Assembly (NCBI GenBank): GCA_964635265.1
Contig: CAZWNV010000028.1
Coordinates: 1-23,578 of the forward strand
Direction of reading: 5' to 3'
From: M55B175 sp964635265
GTDB taxonomy: Bacteria; Desulfobacterota; Desulfobacteria; Desulfobacterales; Desulfosalsimonadaceae
DNA: 23,578 bases
In this document: positions 15,150 to 22,574 of the stretch, one piece after another
How positions within the stretch are numbered: position 1 is the first letter of the stretch
How the letters are laid out: every line of letters starts with the position of its first letter
The notes under the pieces: model-generated
What the model saw: only the letters and a program-made list of their open reading frames with translations
What the model was told of the DNA's origin: nothing
Database searches by the model: none
Program-made: the position numbers and the translations under genes

Positions 15150-16265
15150 TTACCGAAACAGGTCCTTCAGCCTGCGCGTTTTCTCCGGCGGCCACTGCGT
15201 GCAATAGGCGGGTTTGCCCTGCATTACCAGCTGCATACAGACATCGCCGCAATCCGGGTCACAGGCGATTATCTCCTCCTCGCGGCCGTTTCTGACCTTC
15301 TCCGGCCATTCGGGATCCGCCCACAAAACCCTTGCCAGTCCCGCCAGATCGGCCTTGCCATCGGCAAGAATATCCTCCGCGGTGCGGCCGGAAGCGATAC
15401 GGCCGGCAGCAATGACCGGCACCTGCACATGCCTGCGGATTTCTCCGGCCAGATCCGCCATGTAACCCTCCTTACGGGAATTTTCGATGATCTCCGGCCG
15501 AGTAAAGGACTCGTAGGTCCCGCCCATAACGGAAATATAGGCTATGCCCGCATCAGAGAGGGCGCCTGCAACCTTTCGCGACTCCTGCAGGCCAAGCCCG
15601 TCCGGCAGGTATTCATCGGCAAGCAGGCGGCATCCCGCCGGCATATCACCCGCTTCCTCTTTGACCGCTGCCAGCACCTCCAGGAAAAGCCGCATCCGGT
15701 TCTCCAGGGGGCCTCCGTAGGCGTCCGTGCGCTTATTGGTGCGGGGGGAGAGAAACTGGGCCAGAAGATAACCGGTACCTCCGTGGAGCTCCACCATGTC
15801 AAAACCGGCGGATTTGGCACGGGCCGCGGCCGATGCAAACTTATCCCTGATCCGGGAGATCTCGTCCACCGTAAGGGCCCTGGGGATCCGACCGAAGGTA
15901 TCCACTGCGGACGGTGCAACCGGCTCCTCCACCCCGGCAAACCGGCCGGCATGATTGATCTGGATGCAGGCGAGCGCTCCCTGCTCCTTGATGGTGCCCG
16001 CCAGCTCACGCAGCCCGCTTAGGTTTTCATCCGTGTCCATCCGGAGGGTCCGGCCGGAGCCGGAACCCTCCGGATGGTCCACGGTGGCGTTTTCCACCGT
16101 GATCATGGCAGCCCCGCTCCCGGCCATCAGGCGGTAATGCTCCAGCAGAAGAGGGCTCACCGTACCTCCCTCCCCTGCATATCCCAAATACAGCGGCGCC
16201 ATCACGATTCGGTTGGCAAGCTCTCTGCCGCCCACATCAATACCGGAAAAAAGACGCGTATACAT
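15150..16265 (-). CDS. Old-Yellow-Enzyme family NADH:flavin reductase with 4Fe-4S site
   Basis: A 371-residue FMN TIM-barrel enzyme like the N-terminal part of 2,4-dienoyl-CoA reductase (FadH) and enoate reductases, but without their C-terminal FAD/NAD domains. Features: NRIVMAP (18-24), INHAGR (103-108), the active-site strand HGGTGYLLAQFLSP (161-174), YGGPLENR (183-190), and AAGRI (286-290). A cysteine set C335-x3-C339-x3-C343-x11-C355 matches the FadH cluster (x2-x3-x11) with one extra residue. The usual HxAHGY reads HGGTGY: the second His is Thr while Tyr166 is kept. GGGAGG lies 6 bases before the ATG. Its stop is 29 bases from the AOR stop (convergent). It probably reduces an activated C=C bond. 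Confidence 0.88.
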   Translation of the reverse strand: MYTRLFSGIDVGGRELANRIVMAPLYLGYAGEGGTVSPLLLEHYRLMAGSGAAMITVENATVDHPEGSGSGRTLRMDTDENLSGLRELAGTIKEQGALACIQINHAGRFAGVEEPVAPSAVDTFGRIPRALTVDEISRIRDKFASAAARAKSAGFDMVELHGGTGYLLAQFLSPRTNKRTDAYGGPLENRMRLFLEVLAAVKEEAGDMPAGCRLLADEYLPDGLGLQESRKVAGALSDAGIAYISVMGGTYESFTRPEIIENSRKEGYMADLAGEIRRHVQVPVIAAGRIASGRTAEDILADGKADLAGLARVLWADPEWPEKVRNGREEEIIACDPDCGDVCMQLVMQGKPAYCTQWPPEKTRRLKDLFR

Positions 16266-16316
16266 GCAGACCTCCCTTCCTGGCGTGACTTATTGCCGAA
16301 CTCCATGCCCGCAGCT

Positions 16317-16350
16317 ATTATATTACCATACCCATTCGGGTTGCATGCAA
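16317..16350 (-). promoter_or_regulatory. Promoter and palindrome upstream of the OYE gene
   Basis: On the minus strand a perfect TATAAT (16317-16322) lies about 52 bases before the start codon. No good -35 hexamer is found at 17 bases. Where it should be, the 10-base perfect palindrome TTGCATGCAA (16341-16350) occurs instead, suggesting an activator- or repressor-controlled promoter. Assignment is moderate. Confidence 0.4.
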
Positions 16351-16383
16351 ATGCAATTCGCGCCGGGCACACCGGAAAATTCC

Positions 16384-16466
16384 TGTTTTGCACGCACGCA
16401 AAACAAATGTAGGATGGAGCGGTTCCGGCTGTTTTATACGAAACCGAATATCTGGGCCGAATATCT
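16384..16466. repeat. Inverted and direct repeats in the OYE/MFS intergenic gap
   Basis: The 242-base gap 16266-16507 contains TGTTTTGC (16384-16391) with GCAAAACA (16398-16405), an 8-bp inverted repeat with 6-base spacer. Closer to the MFS gene, the decamer CCGAATATCT is directly repeated at 16444-16453 and 16457-16466 (13-base period). These look like regulator sites for the MFS gene. No convincing sigma-70 or sigma-54 promoter was identified for it. Confidence 0.4.
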
Positions 16467-16507
16467 ATATCCCCGGCTATTGGGAAAGCGGACTTTGTAA
16501 GGCAATC

Positions 16508-17692
16508 ATGCAGACATCCATACTCGCAACCCTTCTATCCGCCCTGTTTATCGCCCTGGTGGGCATCGGAATTATTGCGCCGGTAATGCCCATTTACGCC
16601 ACCGATCTGGGGGCCACCGGTTTTACCCTCGGCCTCATTGTGGCCGGTTTCTCCCTTAGCCGGGGCATCCTGCAGCCCTTTGTGGGAAACCTCGCGGACC
16701 GGCACGGCAGAAAACGCTACCTGATGTGCGGCCTTTTCATCTACGCCGCAGCCGGCTATACCTATACCCTGGCCTATGCCGTAAGCCACCTGGTTATCAT
16801 CCGCATCTTCCACGGGATGGGCTCTGCCATGATCATCCCCATGGCCATGGCTTATATCGGAGACATGTCCCCGCAAGGCGAAGAAGGCAGATACATGGGC
16901 ATGCTAAACATCGCCCTTTTTGCAGGCATCGGGGGCGGGCCCGTGCTGGGCGGATTTTTTCTGGATTTCTGGGGGCAGCACTCCGCCTTTTACGCCATGG
17001 CGGCCTTAAGCCTTGTCTCCCTGCTGCTTGTGGCCGCTCTTTTGCCCGGCCGGAGCAGCTCGCAGCAAATATTGGCCAGCGGGCCCATGCTGAGCGTTTT
17101 CCGGAGGATGATGCGCAGCAAAAGGGTAATGGGCATGCTCCTCTCCCGGATGGCCACCATGATCATCATGATTCCCTCCATTGCCTTTCTGCCCCTTCTC
17201 ATGCAGGAATTCATGGATGCCACGGGCACGGAGATCGGGCTCGTGGTCGCCTGCAGAACCCTGATCAACGCGATCCTGCAGACCCCCTTTGGAAGATGGG
17301 CGGACCTGTGGCGCAAGAGCCGGATTATTTTTATCGGCAGCACCATCATCAGCTTCGGCATTTTTGTCGTCCCCTTTGCCGGCGGTCTGTGGCAGCTCAT
17401 GGTGCTGTTCGGCCTGGTTGGCCTGGGTGAGGCCCTTGTCTGGCCGGCCCTCGGGGCCCTTGCCACCGAAGAAGGCCGCAGCTACGGCCAGGGTTCCATG
17501 ATGGGAGTGTTCAACATGTCCATGAGCGCCGGGCTTTTCATTGGTGCCATGGGCGTGGGCGCCCTGGTGGACATCATCGGCATTGCCTGGTCATTCTATA
17601 TCGTGGCCGGAGTCCTGTTTGCCTGCACGCTCGCCGCGGTCCCCCTGATCGGGCCTTCCCCCACCATGGATACAAACGCCTCAACAACCTGA
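16508..17692 (+). CDS. Major facilitator superfamily transporter
   Basis: A 394-residue inner-membrane protein with about 12 hydrophobic segments, typical of a drug/H+ antiporter-like MFS carrier. TM1 starts near residue 4 (ILATLLSALFIALVGIG). The MFS motif A, GNLADRHGRKRYL, lies between TM2 and TM3 (about 62-74), and a proline/glycine-rich GIGGGPVLGGFF in TM5 resembles the antiporter motif C. The start at 16508 immediately precedes TM1. Its ribosome site is weak (AAGG, 5 bases away). The frame is open to 16388, but those residues are polar and cover the repeats. Substrate unknown; export of a toxic substrate or product would fit the location. Confidence 0.88.
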   Translation: MQTSILATLLSALFIALVGIGIIAPVMPIYATDLGATGFTLGLIVAGFSLSRGILQPFVGNLADRHGRKRYLMCGLFIYAAAGYTYTLAYAVSHLVIIRIFHGMGSAMIIPMAMAYIGDMSPQGEEGRYMGMLNIALFAGIGGGPVLGGFFLDFWGQHSAFYAMAALSLVSLLLVAALLPGRSSSQQILASGPMLSVFRRMMRSKRVMGMLLSRMATMIIMIPSIAFLPLLMQEFMDATGTEIGLVVACRTLINAILQTPFGRWADLWRKSRIIFIGSTIISFGIFVVPFAGGLWQLMVLFGLVGLGEALVWPALGALATEEGRSYGQGSMMGVFNMSMSAGLFIGAMGVGALVDIIGIAWSFYIVAGVLFACTLAAVPLIGPSPTMDTNASTT

Positions 17693-17738
17693 GGATCGAA
17701 ATGGGTGCCGGGATACGGAGATAGCTCACGCATCCGGA

Positions 17739-18299
17739 TTACACAAAGCCCTCCCATCTCCGGATGAATTCGCGCTGGATGCCGGCTTCGGGGGAAGGAA
17801 GGTGGGAGAGCGGCTCATTTTCCCGGAGGCCGGCAATCTGCTCCAGCACATCATCTGCGCCGGCCATGCCGCGGTGGATCAGGAAACAGCCAACAACTGT
17901 GCCGGTGCGCCCGAGCCCGCCCAGGCAATGCACATAAACCGGCACCTGCCGGGCCAGACTGGCATCGATCGTGTCCAGGATCTGCCGCATTTTGCCCGGG
18001 CCGGGGGTACGCATGTCCGGTATCGGAAAACGCCGGACCTTTGCGGTTACGTTGCGCTGGCGGGCCAATTCCTGCAGCACATCCTCATACGGCGCAAAGA
18101 CATTGCCGCTGAAATTGGTTTCATGGGGCTCCATCAGGTTGATAACCTGCCGCACCCCCGCATCCAGCAGTCGGCCGATCTTTTCGCGCGCGGCATCCGG
18201 CTTCGCCGAACCGGGATATTCCCCCGCCAGAAACAGGCCGGGTATGACCCAGTAAGAGCGGGAGAAAGGAACCTGCCCTGCTGTCAGCCGCCTGCTCAC
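17739..18299 (-). CDS. Dual-specificity/tyrosine phosphatase-like protein
   Basis: A 186-residue cysteine phosphatase of the atypical dual-specificity group. The catalytic loop HCLGGLGRTG places the nucleophile at C125 and the arginine at R131 (H-C-x5-R). The likely general acid is D95 in FPIPDMRTP. The N-terminal SYWVIPGLFLAGEYPG is typical of these small enzymes. It begins with GTG, and GTGA overlaps the stop of the MttB-like gene upstream, so translation is coupled. The target may be a phosphoprotein, a phosphoinositide-like or other small phosphorylated molecule. The link to methyltransferases is unexplained. Confidence 0.85.
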   Translation of the reverse strand: MSRRLTAGQVPFSRSYWVIPGLFLAGEYPGSAKPDAAREKIGRLLDAGVRQVINLMEPHETNFSGNVFAPYEDVLQELARQRNVTAKVRRFPIPDMRTPGPGKMRQILDTIDASLARQVPVYVHCLGGLGRTGTVVGCFLIHRGMAGADDVLEQIAGLRENEPLSHLPSPEAGIQREFIRRWEGFV

Positions 18300-19765
18300 T
18301 GTTCTTTTTTCCCGCTGCGGGCCTCCGCGGTATCCAGGATCTCCTGAATCTGCTGCCGGACCTCGTCGGAGATCCTGCCTGCGGGCCCTTCATGTTCTTT
18401 GATGAGCGACTGCGTCCGGTCCACGACCTGCTCCGGCATGCAGGCAAGGGAGGGGGCGCCCGCATTCCTTCTCTCCGGGCTCAGCAATTGAGGGGAAGTC
18501 TCCGGACATACCTGCTCCTCCCGCAAAGTGGAGACTTTCCGATAGTCCCCTCCCGGTCCGGCGGCCTGGATTTCCTTTCTGGCCAGGGTTTCCTCGTTTA
18601 CCACAACCCCTTTGGCAATAAACTCGCTTTTGGAAATCACCTCATCGGCCAGAACCAGTTGAAAGACGGATCCGCACATGCCGGATTCCATGAATCCTAC
18701 GTCATGCACCAGGTTCGGTCCGCTCAGCATCGCAGAATGCAAAGAAAGCGTGCCTTCAATGGAGGCCTGTGCGTCCATTACTTTGGAGTCGCTGCACCCG
18801 CCTGCGGAAAATACCGGAAGTCCCATATATTCTGCCATTTCCGTAAGACCGGCCTCCAGGCTGGACAACTCCGGGGCCCCGTAGGCAAACACCATGTCCC
18901 GCATGTCCAGAATGGACTGCGTGCCGCCGATAATGATGGAGGCCCCGGGATTGACCACCTGGGAGACCACCACGCCGATCAGGGACTCGGCAAGGGTTAC
19001 CGCTATATGCGCCGCATGGGTGGCCGGCACGGTTCCCCCGCCTGTGCTTGCCGGTGCGAACACCTGCGGGATATTCTCGCGGGCGCAGTAGATCACCTTG
19101 TCAATGGCGTTATAATCGGAGAGCAGGGGGGATATGGGTTCGTTATAGAACAAATAATTCGGGCGCTGCCGGAATTTTTCCGGCCCGCCTGCCAGTGCAA
19201 TCCCGATTTTGTGAATATCCTTGCAGTGGTCCAGCGTAAAACACCACGCAATCGGGGGTTTGGAAGAATTCTGGATCATCTCCGCGAATTCGTAAAGTCC
19301 TTCCATCCCGTATGGAGCGTCGTTTACCAGCCCAAGGGACATGACAAAACCGATTCCCGGAAGGGCATCACAAAGCCGGGCCACCATGGCGGCATCCTCT
19401 TTTGTATACGACCGGCGCTCAAATGTGAAAGGATCGATAAAACTGGGACAGCTCGGCCCGGGACCAAAATAGGTGTGGCCGTGTTCGAGCCGCAGGCTTA
19501 CCCGGCCCTGCGGGTCGTAGATATTGCTGATCGGCGGCACGGTGGCAAGGGCCTTGCTAACCACGTGCGCGGGCATGAACACGTGCTGGCCGTCTACCCT
19601 GCAACCGTTTTCCGCCAGCATCCGGCAGGCGACGTCGTGTTTTACCCGGACGCCTGTGTATTGCAGGATTTCCAGGACCTCGTTAAATATCATCCGCTTC
19701 TGCCCGTCGGACAGAAAGGAAAACCGCACATACTGCTCTTCGGTCAGATTGGTTCTGGTACTCAT
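18296..19765 (-). CDS. MttB family (trimethylamine methyltransferase-like) protein, divergent C-terminus
   Basis: A 489-residue member of the MttB superfamily, whose known members move a methyl group from a methylamine, or a quaternary amine such as glycine betaine, to a corrinoid protein. There is no in-frame amber codon, so this is a non-pyrrolysine type. Recognisable parts are FGPGPSCP (100-107), a hydrophobic barrel core, GLPVFSAGGCSDSKVMDAQA (315-334) and AAGPGGDY (401-408). After GPGG the usual HT motif and conserved Trp-containing tail are missing; instead there is an unrelated, partly charged segment (about 410-489). AAGGAGG precedes the ATG, 14 bases after the other MttB gene. It is followed by the coupled phosphatase. 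The substrate is unknown, and no corrinoid protein gene is nearby. Confidence 0.85.
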   Translation of the reverse strand: MSTRTNLTEEQYVRFSFLSDGQKRMIFNEVLEILQYTGVRVKHDVACRMLAENGCRVDGQHVFMPAHVVSKALATVPPISNIYDPQGRVSLRLEHGHTYFGPGPSCPSFIDPFTFERRSYTKEDAAMVARLCDALPGIGFVMSLGLVNDAPYGMEGLYEFAEMIQNSSKPPIAWCFTLDHCKDIHKIGIALAGGPEKFRQRPNYLFYNEPISPLLSDYNAIDKVIYCARENIPQVFAPASTGGGTVPATHAAHIAVTLAESLIGVVVSQVVNPGASIIIGGTQSILDMRDMVFAYGAPELSSLEAGLTEMAEYMGLPVFSAGGCSDSKVMDAQASIEGTLSLHSAMLSGPNLVHDVGFMESGMCGSVFQLVLADEVISKSEFIAKGVVVNEETLARKEIQAAGPGGDYRKVSTLREEQVCPETSPQLLSPERRNAGAPSLACMPEQVVDRTQSLIKEHEGPAGRISDEVRQQIQEILDTAEARSGKKEQ

Positions 19766-19779
19766 TGTATCCAGCCTCC

Positions 19780-21216
19780 TTAGCCTTGGGATGCTGCCAG
19801 GCTGCGCAGCTCCTCTACCAGTTTCGGATCCATCTCTTCGGGAACATGCTCGTCAAGAATCTGCCGCCGCTTTTCCATGGCCCTGTCCCGCAAGGTTTTT
19901 TTGCCGGCTGCCTCCCAGCTCTCATAGCCTTTTCTGTCGATCAAACGGGGGCGAAACCACTCCTGCCAATACTGAAAGGTATGGTCCTGGGTCAGATACT
20001 CGCCTCCCGGGCCCACCGATTCGATCAACTCCAGAGCCAGATACTCCGGATCTGTGCAGATGCCCTTGCCGATCTGCTTGATCATCTCGATGATTTCATT
20101 GCACATGACCATGCTGTCCATTGAGGCCAAGCGGCCGCTGTCGACGAGGCCCGCCCCGTAGATCATGTCCGCTCCGGAGAGAAACCCGTAATACAGGCTG
20201 CTCGTACAATCCGAACCGGCCATCTGGCCGACCTGCTGGTCATTGGTAATGCCGCCGGGAAATAGCATGCCCAGTCCCAGCCACTTGGATACGTCCGTGT
20301 TCGCTGCCTCGCTCAGGGGAAGTTCCGGTGCGCTGTAGCATGCCAGGTCCTCGCAGGGCTGGGGAATCGTCGTCAAACCGCCGCGAATAAGCGGCATGCC
20401 GGGTTTTTTCAGATAGGAAATCACAGAAGCCAGCATGGTTTCAGCCAGGGTCAGCACCAGCATGCCGGCAGTGGTCGAGGGAGCGGTAATCCCGGCAATC
20501 GCGTGGGAAGCGCACACACAGGGAATGCCTTTTTCCGCGCAGAACAGAAGTTTTTCCGCCTCCACCCCCGAAAGGGTGAGCGGCGTGTCGATCTGTACAT
20601 AATGGGCAAAAAGCGGACTCAGGCGGAATTCGTTCTCTCCGCCGCGCACCAGCGAGGCCATCTGATACAGAAGCGCGAGTTCTTTTTGATTGCGGCTTCC
20701 AAGCAACAGGGGTTTTTTACAGCCCTCCATCATGGCAACCACTTTTTCCGGGGACCAGCCGTCCCCGCCTTCCGGGGCCTGCAGCAGAGGGCCGGTAATA
20801 AAGTCATAATTGGCCAGATTGTCCACTAGCCGGGCCGTGTCATAGACCGCTTCATACGCGGACTTCTCCGATAAATATTGCGTATCAACGGCTGCCAGGG
20901 GATGGATCGGCCCCGCCCCGAAAGCCAGTTCGTCCTTCTGCAGGCGCACCGCGCGCTCCCCGTTTCTGCTGCAAATGGCCATTTTCTTGGGGTGCCAGCG
21001 CAGCGCCGTTTCCACCAGCCTGGTGGGAATGCGCACAAGATTGGTATCGGTTACCACCGCATCGCTGTCCCTGAGCAGATCCAATGCCGGCTGGCTGTCC
21101 ACCCGGGCGCCGTCGCTCTCGATAATTCCCAGCGCATCGAAATAGATGCGCTCAACCTCATCCTCGGATAACACCTGAAAATTGGGTGTGGTCTGTACAA
21201 TTTCCCGGATTTTCAT
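19780..21216 (-). CDS. MttB family (trimethylamine methyltransferase-like) protein
   Basis: A 478-residue non-pyrrolysine MttB homologue, first gene of the three-gene operon. It shows FGAGPIHP (99-106), ITAPSTTAGMLVLTLAET (243-260), GADMIYGAG (348-356), GPGGEY (402-407) and the family's HT motif (H412-T413) with the normal Trp-containing C-terminal tail. The region equivalent to DAQA...E of typical members reads GITNDQQVGQMAGSD (about 322-336), so its catalytic pocket differs from that of its neighbour. The start at 21216 is preceded by a G-rich site. Upstream in-frame codons to 21294 lie in the promoter region and encode no conserved sequence. It is likely cytosolic. A methyl donor such as a betaine is suggested by the binding-protein gene nearby. 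Confidence 0.87.
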   Translation of the reverse strand: MKIREIVQTTPNFQVLSEDEVERIYFDALGIIESDGARVDSQPALDLLRDSDAVVTDTNLVRIPTRLVETALRWHPKKMAICSRNGERAVRLQKDELAFGAGPIHPLAAVDTQYLSEKSAYEAVYDTARLVDNLANYDFITGPLLQAPEGGDGWSPEKVVAMMEGCKKPLLLGSRNQKELALLYQMASLVRGGENEFRLSPLFAHYVQIDTPLTLSGVEAEKLLFCAEKGIPCVCASHAIAGITAPSTTAGMLVLTLAETMLASVISYLKKPGMPLIRGGLTTIPQPCEDLACYSAPELPLSEAANTDVSKWLGLGMLFPGGITNDQQVGQMAGSDCTSSLYYGFLSGADMIYGAGLVDSGRLASMDSMVMCNEIIEMIKQIGKGICTDPEYLALELIESVGPGGEYLTQDHTFQYWQEWFRPRLIDRKGYESWEAAGKKTLRDRAMEKRRQILDEHVPEEMDPKLVEELRSLAASQG

Positions 21217-21297
21217 ATAGCCGCCCCGCCCTTCTTTCGTAATTGCGTTGCCATTGTTCCCAAAAAAAATTCCTGCCCCGATCAGGCACAACATTTG

Positions 21298-21376
21298 GCA
21301 GGATTTCCTGCAAAACCGCTACATCATGTCTGACATTGCCTGTTATATAATAAAACACTTCCGCCGGATTTTGCAA
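21298..21376 (-). promoter_or_regulatory. Candidate promoter and inverted repeat of the mttB-like operon
   Basis: On the minus strand TTGCAA (21371-21376) and TATTAT (21347-21352) are 18 bases apart, a fair sigma-70 match. About 36 bases downstream, in the leader, GCAGGA-TT-TCCTGC (21298-21311) is a perfect 6-bp inverted repeat, possibly an operator. The gap 21217-21470 also contains the promoter region of the divergent deacetylase gene, for which I see no clear hexamers. Confidence 0.4.
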
Positions 21377-21470
21377 ACCCTCGCCCATTGATTTATTGTT
21401 ACACCGACTGCGGTGGAAGTGCTTGGAAGCCGGAATTTTTTTGATCAGGACAACACGAGAGGCGGTCGAT

Positions 21471-22574
21471 ATGTCCAGGAAGAAGCGTTATACCGCCTGT
21501 ATGGCGGTTTTTCTCGCAGTCGGGCTGGCATGGCTTGGCCTGCAGCCTGCCTGCGGCCCTTCCGGGCAAAAGCAGGGGAAAAAGTCCATGCAGGGGCAGA
21601 TCCGGGCTTTTGTTTATCACCATGTCGGCATGGATGAGAAATACCCTTCCACAAGCGTCTCTGAGGAGCAATTCCGAAGACAGCTCGCCTACCTGAAAAA
21701 CCATGATTATACCGTGCTCCCCCTCGGACGGGCTCTGGATCTGCTGTATTCCGGAAAGAAAGTGCCGGAGAAAACCGCGGTGATCACCCTGGACGACGGA
21801 TACCGTTCAGTATGGGAAAATGCTCTTCCCCTGCTGGAACAATTCGGGTACCGGGCAACCATTTTCGTTGCCACGGCCAACGTGGGCGGCAGCAACTACA
21901 TGAACTGGGAACAAATAACGAAACTGCAGCAGAGAGGCTTTGAAATCGGCAATCACTCCCACTCCCACGCCTATTTTGTCAACAAACCGAGAGAGGGGAT
22001 CAAAGAGGCCTTTGAGGCGGACCTGCAAAGGTCGCATGAATTGTTCCGGCGGCATCTCAACAAGGTGCCCGAGCTTTATGCCTATCCCTTCGGCGAATAC
22101 TGCCCTGAAATGGCCGGAATCCTGAAAGAATACGACTATCAGGCCGCAGCAGCCCAGAGATCCGGCGTTATATACGGCGGAAGCAGCCGGTTCGCATTGC
22201 CGCGGTTTCCGATGAATCTCCGGTATGGAAGGATGGAAGCATTTGCGAGGAAGGTCCGGATGAACGCCCTGCGGGTGGCTGCTGCCACCCCGAAAAGCCC
22301 CCTGGTTGCGGGAACAAATCCACCGGGACTAAAACTGCGCATTGCAAACAGCGCAATTGATCCCGCCGGCCTGCAGTGTTTCGTAAACGGGCAGAGAACC
22401 TGCACTATCGGGTCCGCAAAAGAAAACGGCGCGCTTTTTGTCACGGTGCGCGCCAGGGAGAAACTCTCCTCCAGGAGAAGCCTCTACACTATCACCGCCC
22501 CGTCAAAAGACGGCTCCCGCTGGTTCTGGTACTCGCACCCCTGGGTGATTCCCGCAATAGACGGGCGTTTTTAG
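21471..22574 (+). CDS. Exported polysaccharide deacetylase (NodB-type)
   Basis: A 367-residue protein with an N-terminal export signal (KKRYTACMAVFLAVGLAWLG), possibly a lipoprotein at C28, although LQPAC is not a standard lipobox. The NodB/carbohydrate esterase 4 domain spans about 45-245: TLDDG with D108-D109 (catalytic base and metal ligand), NHSHSH with H162 and H166 (metal ligands), and the YAYPFGEY motif at about 203-210. The C-terminal 120 residues look like an added beta-rich domain. The most similar known layout is PgaB/IcaB-type deacetylation of poly-N-acetylglucosamine or peptidoglycan-related glycans outside the inner membrane. GAGAGG is 8 bases before the ATG. The coding region overlaps the convergent next gene by 4 bases. 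Confidence 0.87.
   Translation: MSRKKRYTACMAVFLAVGLAWLGLQPACGPSGQKQGKKSMQGQIRAFVYHHVGMDEKYPSTSVSEEQFRRQLAYLKNHDYTVLPLGRALDLLYSGKKVPEKTAVITLDDGYRSVWENALPLLEQFGYRATIFVATANVGGSNYMNWEQITKLQQRGFEIGNHSHSHAYFVNKPREGIKEAFEADLQRSHELFRRHLNKVPELYAYPFGEYCPEMAGILKEYDYQAAAAQRSGVIYGGSSRFALPRFPMNLRYGRMEAFARKVRMNALRVAAATPKSPLVAGTNPPGLKLRIANSAIDPAGLQCFVNGQRTCTIGSAKENGALFVTVRAREKLSSRRSLYTITAPSKDGSRWFWYSHPWVIPAIDGRF

Noticed and set aside
18392..19783. 463-codon plus-strand frame opposite the MttB-like gene
   Set aside because: Despite its length it is an antisense shadow: no motifs, low-complexity His/Gly-rich sequence, and the opposite strand encodes a family protein with a good ribosome site.
18296..21216. 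Pyrrolysine-encoding amber codons in the MttB-like genes
   Set aside because: Both genes read through without any in-frame TAG, so they are non-pyrrolysine homologues.
21296..21312. Sigma-54-like TGGCAGG...CTGCA upstream of the deacetylase
   Set aside because: GG and GC are separated by 11 rather than 10 bases, and the match is explained by the 6-bp inverted repeat there.
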